A DNA stretch of 64,000 nucleotides from Haloechinothrix alba (GCF_900188115.1 NZ_FZNW01000012.1:1-64000), one strand, 5' to 3'. Shown: positions 27,619 to 35,688, counted from the first letter of the stretch. Notes: a model not told the origin generated them from the letters alone. Translations and numbers: made by a program.

Positions 27619-27663
27619 GCTGACGAGCCGAAGGTCGACGGTTCGACACCGCCCCTGGCCACC
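27619..27663 (+). repeat. tRNA-Phe-like 3'-half relic (possible att site)
   Basis: From about 27619 the sequence follows the 3' half of an actinobacterial tRNA-Phe: a damaged anticodon arm (CTGACGAGCCGAAGG), a T-arm (GACGG TTCGACA CCGCC with one mispair), then the acceptor half CCTGGCC followed by ACC. There is no matching 5' acceptor GGCCAGG or D-arm upstream, so it cannot be a working tRNA. Anticodon-to-3'-end segments are the usual core of attachment sites of integrative elements. The comparison to tRNA-Phe is from memory. Confidence 0.5.
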
Positions 27664-27913
27664 CTCGTCGTACCCGCTCTGGCGCAGGTCAGGGCGGGTT
27701 TCGCGGTCGGTTGCGATCACGGCGATGGCTGAGAGTGTCCGCTGTTGACCGCCAATTGCCGACGTTGGTTGCCCGTGGGTTGCCCGGCGCTCGAAGATCG
27801 ATCTGGGTGAGGATTCCCTTGCGGACGTCTTCGCGAGTCGGTAACAGAAGTACCGATGAGTTCTAGTCACAGGGGCGGTCTACCTTGAAAGACTTGAGTA
27901 GTAGGAGGTGACC

Positions 27914-28123
27914 GTGCTGACTGAGCAGCAGCAGAGCGTCCAGACATATACGGATGGCTTCGCAACCGGAGACGGTGCTCAGATCGTCTCGTGCGTCAAC
28001 GATGACCTCGTGTGGGAGTTCAATGGACCGAAGACCTCTGTCCTCTACCAAAGTCAGGGCGCCCAGCCAAGTGGGCTTCCGCCCATCCCAACAATTTCGA
28101 GTCGTTCAGGGGGTAGATCATGA
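27914..28123 (+). pseudogene. N-terminal stump of a SnoaL-like (NTF2-fold) protein
   Basis: GTG 27914, with AGGAGG upstream, reads VLTEQQQSVQTYTDGFATGD followed by a fragment ending LVWEFNGP, which resembles the first two helices and strand of SnoaL-like proteins (normally about 120-140 residues). After about 40 codons it turns into unrelated Ser/Pro-rich text and stops at 28123. Its stop overlaps the next start codon (ATGA at 28120). It is probably the result of a deletion fusing it to the leader of the reductase gene. Confidence 0.5.
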
Positions 28124-28761
28124 CGCAGCGGGTCCGAGTGCAGTGCTTCACCGTCACCAGTAACGGGATTGGCGCTGGAGAGGATCAGGACCACGAGCGC
28201 CCGTTCGGGCATGTGGACCCCAAGGATCTGATGGCCTGGCGTTTCGCGACCGGTACCTGGATGAACCATAGCGACGCCGGCACACGTGGGATCGATGATT
28301 ACATCGAGCGCGACTATGCGCGCGGCATCGGAGCCGAGATCATGGGCCGGAACAAGTTCGGCCCCATCCGTGGCGAATGGCCAGATCACGAGTGGCAGGG
28401 CTGGTGGGGCGACGAGCCACCGTTTCATACGCCGGTGTTCGTTCTCACCCACTACCCGCGGCCGTCATTCACCCTTGCCGATACGACATTCCATTTCCTG
28501 CAAGCAAGCCCGCACGACGCACTGGAACAGGCGAAAACGGCCGCAGGCGACAACGACGTGCGCATTGGCGGCGGAGTAACGACCGTCCGCGCGTTCCTCG
28601 ATGCCGGCCTCGTCGACGAGATGCACGTGGCTGTCGCCCCATACGAGGTCAGCCGTGGGCTGCAATTGTGGACTCACCCGGATGAGCTGACCGACCGATT
28701 CCACCTCGAACGCGTGCCGAGTTCGAGCGGAATCGTCCACCACTTCTTCTGGCGCCGATGA
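28120..28761 (+). CDS. Dihydrofolate-reductase-like / RibD C-terminal family reductase
   Basis: A 213-residue soluble NADPH-binding protein of the DHFR-like fold. Family features are AEIMGRNKFGPIRGEW near the middle, VFVLTHYPRPSFTL, NDVRIGGGVTTVRAFLDAGL (the nucleotide-binding glycines) and LVDEMHVAVAPYEVSRG near the end. A GGGGG-containing ribosome site precedes ATG 28120. It is a common monocistronic actinobacterial gene; members are rarely true DHFR, and the physiological substrate is unknown. Confidence 0.85.
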   Translation: MTQRVRVQCFTVTSNGIGAGEDQDHERPFGHVDPKDLMAWRFATGTWMNHSDAGTRGIDDYIERDYARGIGAEIMGRNKFGPIRGEWPDHEWQGWWGDEPPFHTPVFVLTHYPRPSFTLADTTFHFLQASPHDALEQAKTAAGDNDVRIGGGVTTVRAFLDAGLVDEMHVAVAPYEVSRGLQLWTHPDELTDRFHLERVPSSSGIVHHFFWRR

Positions 28762-28924
28762 GCAGGTCGTAAGGTTTATCGGTAGTTGCCACACTTTCCC
28801 GTGCCCTTCGCCCTTGCCGATCCGTAGCGCCGTGTCGCCCGGCGCACGGGTGGCGGTTCGAGCACACACGAACCAGTGCACATGCCGCGCTCGGACGAGT
28901 ACGGTCGAGACTCGGAGGTGCCGC

Positions 28925-29110
28925 ATGTTCCCGGGTAACGGGCATATTTTCCGAACGTCGAACGAGCGCAACGCGCGTACGTTCCTGGCTGAGCGGGAGA
29001 TGTTCGGCCCGAAGGCATCTCAGCGCCTGCCGGGCTCGCCTGCGGGCCGGGTCGCCTTCGTCGTTCTCGTGCTGCTAGCGGCTGTTGTGCTGGTTCTCGC
29101 GTTGGCCTGA
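28925..29110 (+). CDS. Small single-pass membrane protein
   Basis: ATG 28925 with CGGAGGTG upstream gives 61 residues: a charged N-terminal half (MFPGNGHIFRTSNERNARTF) and one C-terminal hydrophobic helix (VAFVVLVLLAAVVLVLALA). The predicted topology is N-in with a tail anchor. No family recognised. Good ribosome site and clear helix support it being real. Confidence 0.5.
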   Translation: MFPGNGHIFRTSNERNARTFLAEREMFGPKASQRLPGSPAGRVAFVVLVLLAAVVLVLALA

Positions 29111-29252
29111 CGTCGGCGTCGTTCCCGCCCCTGCACAGCGCCGTCCGTCGCGTGGAGTCGCCTCGCCTCCCGGATGCCGCCGACCACCGATGAGTTCTCG
29201 CCTCCCGATCGGTCTGTACCGGTGACGTCGTTCGCGTACAGAGGAGGTAACG

Positions 29253-29732
29253 ATGAGCACCAGGGGCTTCACGACGTGCCTGTGGTTCGACGACCAGGCC
29301 GAGGAGGCAGCCAACTTCTACACCTCGATCTTCCCCGACTCGAAGATCGGACGGGTCGCCCGCTACACCGAGGCCGGTCCCGGACCCGCGGGCTCGGTCG
29401 TGACCGTCGAGTTCGAGCTCAACGGCCAGAAGTTCGTCGGGCTCAACGGCGGTCCGCACTTCACCTTCAACGAGGCGATCTCGTTCCAGATCCGCTGCGA
29501 CGACCAGGACGAGCTGGACTACTACTGGAACGCGCTCACCGAGGGTGGCACCGAGGTCCAGTGTGGCTGGCTGAAGGACAAGTACGGGGTGTCCTGGCAG
29601 GTCATCCCTGCCGTGCTCGAGGACATGGTCAGCGACCCCGACCCCGAGAAGGCCAAGCGCGCCACCGAGGCGATGCTCGGGATGACCAAGCTCGACATCG
29701 CGGCGCTGCAGAAGGCCTACGCGGGAAACTGA
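29253..29732 (+). CDS. VOC-fold protein (PhnB/3-demethylubiquinone methyltransferase-like)
   Basis: A 159-residue glyoxalase-fold protein starting at ATG 29253 after GAGGAGG. It begins TRGFTTCLWFDDQAEEAANF and carries YTSIFPDSKIG, LNGGPHFTFNEAISFQI and YGVSWQVIPAVLEDMV, the typical PhnB-like signature. These proteins act as dimers, and many have unknown activity despite the methyltransferase name. It stands as a single gene. Confidence 0.9.
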   Translation: MSTRGFTTCLWFDDQAEEAANFYTSIFPDSKIGRVARYTEAGPGPAGSVVTVEFELNGQKFVGLNGGPHFTFNEAISFQIRCDDQDELDYYWNALTEGGTEVQCGWLKDKYGVSWQVIPAVLEDMVSDPDPEKAKRATEAMLGMTKLDIAALQKAYAGN

Positions 29733-29770
29733 GCGCCCGGCCACGTCCCGCTCACGCGGTGGCGCGGTGG

Positions 29771-29823
29771 CGCGGTGGCTGGGCGAGCGCCGCGCGTCCT
29801 GGCGAGGCGCGCGAGCCACCGCG
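29771..29823. terminator. Possible bidirectional hairpin between convergent genes
   Basis: CGCGGTGGCT (29771-29780) pairs with AGCCACCGCG (29814-29823) across a 33-base GC-rich loop. It lies between the VOC gene and the leftward cysteine-rich peptide gene. The long loop makes this tentative. Confidence 0.3.
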
Positions 29824-29856
29824 TCCGCACCTGTCTCGTCGGCTACCCGGGGCCGG

Positions 29857-29925
29857 TCAGGCGCAGCTACCGCAACAGCCGCAGCCCGGACCCGAGCACT
29901 TGCCACAACATCCACATCCACCCAT
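29857..29925 (-). CDS. 22-residue cysteine-rich (metallothionein-like) peptide
   Basis: ATG 29925 to TGA 29857-29859. Eight of 22 residues are Cys. The peptide is two near-identical heptads, CGCCGKC (residues 4-10) and CGCCGSC (residues 15-21), joined by SGPG. The start is preceded by GACGGAGGATCAC, an almost ideal ribosome site, on the same strand. There is no signal peptide, so it should be cytoplasmic. The residue content matches metal-thiolate peptides; which metal (Cu(I), Zn, Cd) cannot be read. The DUF445 pair and a zinc uptake operon lie downstream on the chromosome but are not co-transcribed with it. It is short enough that annotation pipelines would miss it. The alternative is a chance frame, made less likely by the internal repeat and ribosome site. 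Confidence 0.6.
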   Translation of the reverse strand: MGGCGCCGKCSGPGCGCCGSCA

Positions 29926-29940
29926 GTGATCCTCCGTCAC

Positions 29941-29973
29941 CGTACGTATACGGGCAACTGCCATATGCATACG
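29941..29973 (-). promoter_or_regulatory. Imperfect inverted repeat upstream of the cysteine-rich peptide
   Basis: CGTACGTATA (29941-29950) and TATGCATACG (29964-29973) are inversely complementary at 8 of 10 positions with a 13-base spacer. The patch is A/T-rich for this genome and lies 16-48 bases upstream of the start codon, where an ArsR- or CsoR-like operator or a -10 region could be. Confidence 0.4.
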
Positions 29974-30172
29974 AAACTACCTGTTGCCGGTAGCGCGCCC
30001 ACACCGCTGGACGGGGGATCGGCGAGTACATACGGAGTCGCCGCGCGCCGCGTCCGCGGGCCGGACACGGTGACGAGCTTCCCGCCCGGCCGGTGCCGCC
30101 GCCGCGGTACTACGATCGCCGCATAGTCGGGCGGGACCTCGGGCTCGTGAGGATGCGACGAAGGAGCGCCAG

Positions 30173-31405
30173 GTGGACACCGATGCCATCCTCGCCGACC
30201 TCGCCGAGCACTGGCCGGTCTACGCCGCCATCCCGTTCATCGCCGCGCTGATCGGCTACGTCACCAAGCGCGTGGCGATCGAGATGATGTTCCGCCCGTT
30301 GAGGTTCGTCGGCATCAGACCCTTCCTGGGCTGGCAAGGGGTGCTGCCTGCCAACGCCGAGCGGATGGCTGCCATCGCCACCGAGACCCTCACCAAGGAC
30401 CTGGTCGACCCGAAGGAGATCTTCGCTCGCCTCGATCCCGAACAGGTCGCCAAAGAGGTCGAGGGGCCGCTGCTCGAGGCGGTCGACGACGTCACGAGAG
30501 AGGTGATGGAGCAGTACCAGCCGCACGTGTGGGAGGCGTTGCCACCGAATGCCCGGCGGATGCTGCTGGCCAGGGTGCGCGCGCAGGCCCCCCGGTCGAT
30601 CACCACGATCATGCGCCAGGTCGCGGACAACATCGAAGACGTCTTCGACCTCAAGCACATGGTGGTGACCAACCTGGCACGGGACAAGGCACTGCTGAAC
30701 TCGTTGATCAGGGACATCTCGCGGACCGAGATGCGGTTCATCGCCAGGTCCGGCATCTACTTCGGTTTCGCGCTCGGCATCGTCCAGCTGTTCGTGTGGG
30801 CATCGACGAAGGAACCGCTCGTCATGCCTGCTGCCGGGTTCGTCATCGGCTGGGTCACCGACTGGCTCGCGCTGAAGATGATCTTCCTGCCGCGCGAGCC
30901 CAGGACGTTCCTCGGCGTCTACCGGTGGCAGGGCGTGTTCCAGAAGCGCCGCCACCAGGTCGCCGCCGACTACGGGGACATGATCGCCTCGCAGATCATC
31001 ACCGTGCCCAACATCCTCGAGGCCGTCCTGCGCGGCCCGAAGTCGGACCGGCTCTTCGACATGATCCAGCGTGAGGTGCAACGCGCCATCGACGGCCAGG
31101 CGGGCGCCGTCAAACCGTTCGTGGCGTTCACCGTCGGCACGCGGCGTTTCCAGGACATGAAACGGGCCGCCGCTGCGAAGGCCATGGACCGGCTGCCGGA
31201 GACAGTGCACCACGCGGAGGAGTACGCCGTCGGAGCGTTGGACGTGCGTAACACCATCGTCGAACGGATGCGCGGGCTCGGCCCGCTGCAGTTCGAGGCC
31301 TTGCTCCGCCCGGCGTTTCGCCAGGACGAGTGGAAACTGATCATGGTCGGCGCCGTGATCGGCGGGTTCGTCGGCGAGCTGCAAGTGCTGCTGATGCTGC
31401 ACTGA
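30173..31405 (+). CDS. DUF445 membrane protein, copy 1
   Basis: 410 residues. An N-terminal membrane segment (YAAIPFIAALIGYVTKRVAI) is followed by a long soluble part rich in helices (about 60-195), a central hydrophobic hairpin (IYFGFALGIVQLFVWA, PAAGFVIGWVTDWLALKMIF), another soluble part, and a C-terminal helix (MVGAVIGGFVGELQVLLML). DUF445 (YheB/YjiN-like) proteins have no firm biochemical role. GTG 30173 is chosen with AGGAGCGCCAGG upstream. It is followed 99 bases later by a paralogue in the same orientation. Confidence 0.9.
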   Translation: MDTDAILADLAEHWPVYAAIPFIAALIGYVTKRVAIEMMFRPLRFVGIRPFLGWQGVLPANAERMAAIATETLTKDLVDPKEIFARLDPEQVAKEVEGPLLEAVDDVTREVMEQYQPHVWEALPPNARRMLLARVRAQAPRSITTIMRQVADNIEDVFDLKHMVVTNLARDKALLNSLIRDISRTEMRFIARSGIYFGFALGIVQLFVWASTKEPLVMPAAGFVIGWVTDWLALKMIFLPREPRTFLGVYRWQGVFQKRRHQVAADYGDMIASQIITVPNILEAVLRGPKSDRLFDMIQREVQRAIDGQAGAVKPFVAFTVGTRRFQDMKRAAAAKAMDRLPETVHHAEEYAVGALDVRNTIVERMRGLGPLQFEALLRPAFRQDEWKLIMVGAVIGGFVGELQVLLMLH

Positions 31406-31504
31406 CGCCCATGCGCGGGGTGGCATGCCGGTTCCGCCTGCGGGCCGGATACTGTCCTTCCTGCCAGTAGCACGGCGACACGGGGCGACAAGGGAGGCAG
31501 CGAG

Positions 31505-32734
31505 GTGCATGTCGACGCCGTCGTCACCGACCTCGCCGAGCACTGGCCGGTCTACGCCGCCATCCCGTTCATCGCCGCGCTGATCGGCTACGTCACCAAC
31601 CGGGTGGCCGTCGAGATGATGTTCCGTCCCCTCGAGTTCACCGGCATCCGGCCGTTCCTCGGCTGGCAAGGGGTTGTGCCGCGGCACAGGGCACGCATCG
31701 CGGCGATCGCCGCCAACCTGCTGACCCGGAAGCTGATCGACCCCGGCGAGGTCATGGCCGCCGTCGACCCGCACCGGCTCACCAGGGAGATCGAGCAACC
31801 GCTGCTGCACGCGATCGATCACATCTGCCGCGACGTACTCGCCGAGACCCAGCCACAGGTGTGGGAGTCACTGCCGCAGGTGGCACAGGACCTGGTGGTC
31901 AAACAGGTACAGGCCGCCGCGCCCGCGATGGTCGCCGACCTCCTCGCGCAGCTCCGCGACAACGCGGGCGACGTGCTCGACCTCCAGCACATCGCCGTGG
32001 AGCGCCTCAGCCGTGAGCCCGGGGTGCTGGTGCGCATCCTGCGGGACATCTGCGCTCCGGAACTGGGCTACATCGCGCGTTCCGGCCTCTACTTCGGGTT
32101 CCTTTTCGGACTCGTCCAGTCCGTCGCCGTTGCGGTGACCAAGGAGCCGCTGATCATGCCGGCCATCGGATTCGCGATCGGGTCCGCAACCAACTGGCTT
32201 GCCATGACCATGGTGTTCCGCCCGAGCACGCCGGTCCGATTCGGACCCATACGCCTGCACGGACACTTCCATCGCAGGCAGGACCGGGTCGCGGCGGACT
32301 ACGCCGGGGTGATCGCCCGCGAGGTGCTCACGACCGGCACGCTCATGCACGCCCTGCTGCGCGGGCCGCAGTCCGACCGGGTCTTCGTCATGCTGCACCG
32401 GGTCGCGGCCACGGCCGTCGCCGAGCACGCCGGCCAGGCACGTCCGGTGGCCACGCTTGCGATCGGTGAGCAACGCGCGCAGCGGATCGCCTACGCGGCC
32501 GCCACCGAGGCCATGGCGCGATTCGAGGACACGGCACGGCACGCGGAACGCTACCTCAGCGAGGCCGCCGACATCGCGGGGCTGGTCGAACGGCGCACCC
32601 GCCTGCTCGGCCCGCGAGACTACGAGGCGTTGCTCCGCCCGGCGTTTCGCCAGCACGAGTGGAAACTGATCGTCGCGGGCGGGGTCATCGGCGGGCTCAT
32701 CGGTCAGCTGCAGGCGCTGCTGCTCCTGCCGTAG
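31505..32734 (+). CDS. DUF445 membrane protein, copy 2
   Basis: A 409-residue paralogue of the preceding protein with the same layout of membrane and soluble segments. GTG 31505 follows GGGAGGCAGCGAG. About half of the residues differ in the middle of the protein, yet 73 bases near the 5' ends are identical (31527-31599 with 30195-30267), and the C-terminal signature LLRPAFRQ-x-EWKLI is nearly identical too. Its 3' end overlaps the convergent zinc permease gene by 38 bases. Tandem DUF445 pairs suggest a hetero-oligomer or diverged roles; function is unknown. Confidence 0.9.
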   Translation: MHVDAVVTDLAEHWPVYAAIPFIAALIGYVTNRVAVEMMFRPLEFTGIRPFLGWQGVVPRHRARIAAIAANLLTRKLIDPGEVMAAVDPHRLTREIEQPLLHAIDHICRDVLAETQPQVWESLPQVAQDLVVKQVQAAAPAMVADLLAQLRDNAGDVLDLQHIAVERLSREPGVLVRILRDICAPELGYIARSGLYFGFLFGLVQSVAVAVTKEPLIMPAIGFAIGSATNWLAMTMVFRPSTPVRFGPIRLHGHFHRRQDRVAADYAGVIAREVLTTGTLMHALLRGPQSDRVFVMLHRVAATAVAEHAGQARPVATLAIGEQRAQRIAYAAATEAMARFEDTARHAERYLSEAADIAGLVERRTRLLGPRDYEALLRPAFRQHEWKLIVAGGVIGGLIGQLQALLLLP

Positions 32735-33617
32735 CGACTCCCTCCGGAGCGTCCGCCTCCTTCCGCTTGCGCACCCTGGCGCGCAGGTGTTCCACCAGCC
32801 TGCAGGACAGGTAGATGGCGAACGAGATCGCCGTGACGAACGCGCTGATCGGCACCCCGGGAGCAAGCGAAAGCACGATGCCCCCGAGCACCGCGAGCTC
32901 GGCGAAAGCGATCGCGAGCACGATGGCACGCGTGGGGCTGGACGTCACCCGGCAGGCCGCTGCCGCCGGTGTCACCAGCAAGGCCAGCACAAGCAGCATC
33001 CCGACCGTCTGCACCCCCAGCGCCGTCGCGATTCCGACGAGCACCGCGAACAGCGGAGTCAGCAACGACACCGGTACCCCGCGCGCCGCTGCCACGACCG
33101 GGTCCGCGCTCGCGAACAGCAGCGGCCGGTACAGCAGCGCGAGCACCCCGAGGACGGCCACCGTGCTCACCGCGTACACGGCGAGGTTGGTGCGGTCGAT
33201 CGAGATGACCTGGCCGATGAACAGGCCCAGCTGCGTATGCGCGCGACCGGGGTACAGCCACAGCAGCAGCACGCCGACCCCGAGCCCGAACGCCAGGACG
33301 ACGCCGATCACCGAGTCGCGCTCCGCGGACCTGCCGCCGAGAATGCCGAGCAGCAGCGCGGCGAGGACCGCCCCGGCGATCGCGCCATACTCGACGGCTA
33401 TGCCGTCGAACACCATCCCCAGCAGCAGCGCGGCCGCTGCGCCGGTGAAGGCCAGCTCCGCCGTGCCGTGCACGGCGAACGCCATCCTGCGCATGACGAT
33501 CAGCGGACCGAGCGCACCTGCCACCAGACCGAGCAGCGCGGATGCGAGCAGCGCGTGCCGCACGAAGTCCAGCCCGAGCAGGCGAAGGGTCAGCTCGATA
33601 TCGAACAGGTTCTCCAT
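32697..33617 (-). CDS. znuB: Metal ABC transporter permease (ZnuB-like)
   Basis: 306 residues with about eight to nine hydrophobic segments of the ABC-3 permease family (FVRHALLASALLGLVAGALG, GVQTVGMLLVLALLVTPAAA, GIVLSLAPGVPISAFVTAIS). ATG 33617 is chosen because it overlaps the stop of the ATPase gene (TGATG). It forms the membrane channel of the zinc importer encoded by this three-gene operon. The 3' end overlaps the DUF445 gene on the other strand. Confidence 0.92.
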   Translation of the reverse strand: MENLFDIELTLRLLGLDFVRHALLASALLGLVAGALGPLIVMRRMAFAVHGTAELAFTGAAAALLLGMVFDGIAVEYGAIAGAVLAALLLGILGGRSAERDSVIGVVLAFGLGVGVLLLWLYPGRAHTQLGLFIGQVISIDRTNLAVYAVSTVAVLGVLALLYRPLLFASADPVVAAARGVPVSLLTPLFAVLVGIATALGVQTVGMLLVLALLVTPAAAACRVTSSPTRAIVLAIAFAELAVLGGIVLSLAPGVPISAFVTAISFAIYLSCRLVEHLRARVRKRKEADAPEGVATAGAAAPAADR

Positions 33618-34432
33618 CACAGCACCTGTTCCTCGACATGATGCGGCTCGTCCTCGCACAGCGCGACGTGCGCTCCGGCCACGTGGATCTGACCTGCCAA
33701 CCGGACGACCTCGATCTTCGTTCCGTACAGACCGGACAGTGTCGCGGAGTTCATCACCTCGTCCGGCGTGCCGAGCCGGAAGTCGCCGTCGTGCAGGTAG
33801 AGCACCCGGTCGACATACGGCAGTACCGGGTTGATCTCGTGCGTGACGAACACAACCGCCGTGCCTGCGCTGCGCCTGCGGCGCTCGATGAGCTCACCGA
33901 CCACGCCCTGGTGCGTCACGTCGAGGGAGAGCAGCGGCTCGTCGCACAGCAGCACGCTCGGCTCTCCCACGAGTGCCTGGGCCACGCGCAGGCGCTGCCG
34001 CTCCCCTCCGGAGAGGCGCGTGATCGGCTGCTCGGCGAAGGAGGTCGCGCCGACGGCCCGCACGGCCTCGGCCACCCGCCGTTCCCGCTCCCGCTTGCCG
34101 CGCAGTCCCAGACCCCACCGGTGGCCGTCGAGTCCGAGTCCCACGAGGTCGACCCCCCGGACGGCGGGCGCCTCCTCGGTCGTGCCCTGTTGGGGGACGT
34201 ACCCGATCGCCGGGCCCCGCCTGCGATGCTGCAGGGCGGGGAACCGGACCGACCCCGCGGACAGGCTCAACTGCCCGAGCAGGACCTTGAGCAGGCTGCT
34301 CTTCCCCGACCCGTTGGGGCCGAGCACCGCAAGGAACTCGCCCGCACCGATGTCGAGGTCGAGGCCCGACCACAGGGACCGTTTCCCGAACGCCAGGCCC
34401 GCGTCCCGCATCTCAACCGCTGCTGCCGTCAT
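33617..34432 (-). CDS. znuC: Metal ABC transporter ATP-binding protein (ZnuC-like)
   Basis: 271 residues. Walker A GPNGSGKSS, signature LSGGERQRLRVAQAL, Walker B SVLLCDEPLLSLD and the H-loop VVFVTHEINPVLPYVD are all present. ATG 34432 overlaps the substrate-binding-protein stop (ATGA at 34429-34432). It energises zinc import with ZnuA and ZnuB. Confidence 0.93.
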   Translation of the reverse strand: MTAAAVEMRDAGLAFGKRSLWSGLDLDIGAGEFLAVLGPNGSGKSSLLKVLLGQLSLSAGSVRFPALQHRRRGPAIGYVPQQGTTEEAPAVRGVDLVGLGLDGHRWGLGLRGKRERERRVAEAVRAVGATSFAEQPITRLSGGERQRLRVAQALVGEPSVLLCDEPLLSLDVTHQGVVGELIERRRRSAGTAVVFVTHEINPVLPYVDRVLYLHDGDFRLGTPDEVMNSATLSGLYGTKIEVVRLAGQIHVAGAHVALCEDEPHHVEEQVL

Positions 34433-35493
34433 TCCTCCACCGCTGTCGCCAGCGTGTCCAGCTGGTTCGATATCCATTCAGCGTAGTCCGAAACGCCGTC
34501 GGGCAACGTCTCGGTCATGTCAACGACCGGGATGCCCGCGCTCTCCGCCTCCGTCACGAGCTGGCGGGTGACGGGCGACTCGGTCTGCGGGTTGTTGATC
34601 ACGACGTCGATGTCGCCGCTCTCCAGTGCCGTGAGCACCTCGTCTTGCACAGCGGCAGGCACGTCGGACTGCGTCTCGATGGCGTCTGTGAACTCGGTCG
34701 GGGTGATGTCCTCGGCTCCGGCCAGGTCCAGAAGGTACTCGGCGACCGGTTCGGTGGCCAGTACTGTCAGGTCGGGGTGTGCCTCGCCCAGCTCCGCCGC
34801 CTGCCCGGCGAGCTCGTCGAGCTCGGCACCGAACGCGGCTGCGTTCTCGGCGAACTCCTCCCGGTTCGCGGGCCGCAGCTCTCCCAGCTCATCGGCAACG
34901 GTCTCGGCAACGGTCCGGACGGTCTCGAGGTCGTAGAACACGTGCTCGTTCACGCGCAGGTCGTGGTGGTGCCCACCCTCGTCGTCGCCGTGCTCGTCCT
35001 CGTGCTCCTGGCCGTCCTCCCCGTGCTCACCGTCGTCCTCGTGCTCACCGTCGTCCTCGTGACCGTCCTCGTGCTCCTCGCCGTCCTCCTCGTCCGGGGC
35101 ATGGCCGGACACCTCGAGGGCGTCCACCGCCACCACGCCGTCCTCCTGCTCGACGAACTGCTCGGCGAAGTGGTCGTATCCCCCACCGTTGTAGAGGAGG
35201 AGCCTGGACTCGGCGATGATCAGCCCGTCCTCCGGCGTGCTCTCGTAGGAGTGCAGGTCGAGCGCGGGATCGGTGATGATCGACGTGACCTCGACATGCT
35301 CACCCCCCACGGCGTCGAGCACGCTGCCCCACACGTCGGTGGACGCCGCGACCGGCACCGCGTCCCCGCCGGACTCCGCACCGGTCTCATCCGAGCCGCA
35401 CGCCGCGACGGCGAGCGCGACCACGCTCACCGTCACGCCCGTGGCCCGTAAACGGCCTACGCGTTCACTCCTGGTCACCACTGCATACTCCAT
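34429..35493 (-). CDS. znuA: Metal ABC transporter substrate-binding lipoprotein (ZnuA-like)
   Basis: 354 residues. The N-terminal signal ends in a lipobox (ALAVAAC), so it is anchored outside the membrane. The cluster A-I fold of zinc/manganese binding proteins follows: VAASTDVWGSVLDAVGGEHV, TDPALDLHSYESTPED (metal His), then a 45-residue loop of almost only His, Asp, Glu and Gly between residues about 150 and 200. Such acidic-His loops are typical of ZnuA and gather zinc. LATEPVAEYLLDLAG and VVINNPQTESPVTRQL complete the fold. ATG 35493 was chosen to give the signal peptide directly. A Zur-like box lies about 50 bases upstream. Confidence 0.92.
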   Translation of the reverse strand: MEYAVVTRSERVGRLRATGVTVSVVALAVAACGSDETGAESGGDAVPVAASTDVWGSVLDAVGGEHVEVTSIITDPALDLHSYESTPEDGLIIAESRLLLYNGGGYDHFAEQFVEQEDGVVAVDALEVSGHAPDEEDGEEHEDGHEDDGEHEDDGEHGEDGQEHEDEHGDDEGGHHHDLRVNEHVFYDLETVRTVAETVADELGELRPANREEFAENAAAFGAELDELAGQAAELGEAHPDLTVLATEPVAEYLLDLAGAEDITPTEFTDAIETQSDVPAAVQDEVLTALESGDIDVVINNPQTESPVTRQLVTEAESAGIPVVDMTETLPDGVSDYAEWISNQLDTLATAVEE

Positions 35494-35544
35494 CGGTCCG
35501 GGTGCGCGCCGGTACCGCCCCGCCGGCCCGGCTACGCGCATTAA

Positions 35545-35559
35545 TGGAAACGGTTGTCA
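35545..35559 (-). promoter_or_regulatory. Zur-like operator of the zinc transporter operon
   Basis: TGGAAACGGTTGTCA is a 7-1-7 inverted repeat with five of seven matched pairs, the usual Fur/Zur arrangement, in an A/T-rich island 52-66 bases upstream of znuA. Repression by zinc-loaded Zur is inferred from the operon's function. Confidence 0.65.
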
Positions 35560-35688
35560 ATTCAGCGTACCTCATTCGGATGATGATGCCGAGGTGGCGC
35601 GACAGCCTGTGAGAGCGATCGCAATACTTGCCAGGTCACCGGCGCGGACCGGTCGCCACGGACGGCCGCCGAGGATCGCGCGGCGCCG

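Noticed and set aside
27574-27870. A minus-strand reading with RCRTVDLRLVS-like text
   Set aside because: This kind of reading arises from translating the complement of a tRNA 3' end; the DNA is better explained as a tRNA-Phe relic.
30110-31822. A 570-codon open frame opposite the DUF445 pair
   Set aside because: Shadow of the repeated DUF445 genes; its apparent internal repeat only mirrors the paralogy on the plus strand.
34950-35100. Tandem repeats around 35.0 kb
   Set aside because: The repeated GTCCTCGTG-type words simply encode the His/Asp/Glu-rich loop of ZnuA on the minus strand.
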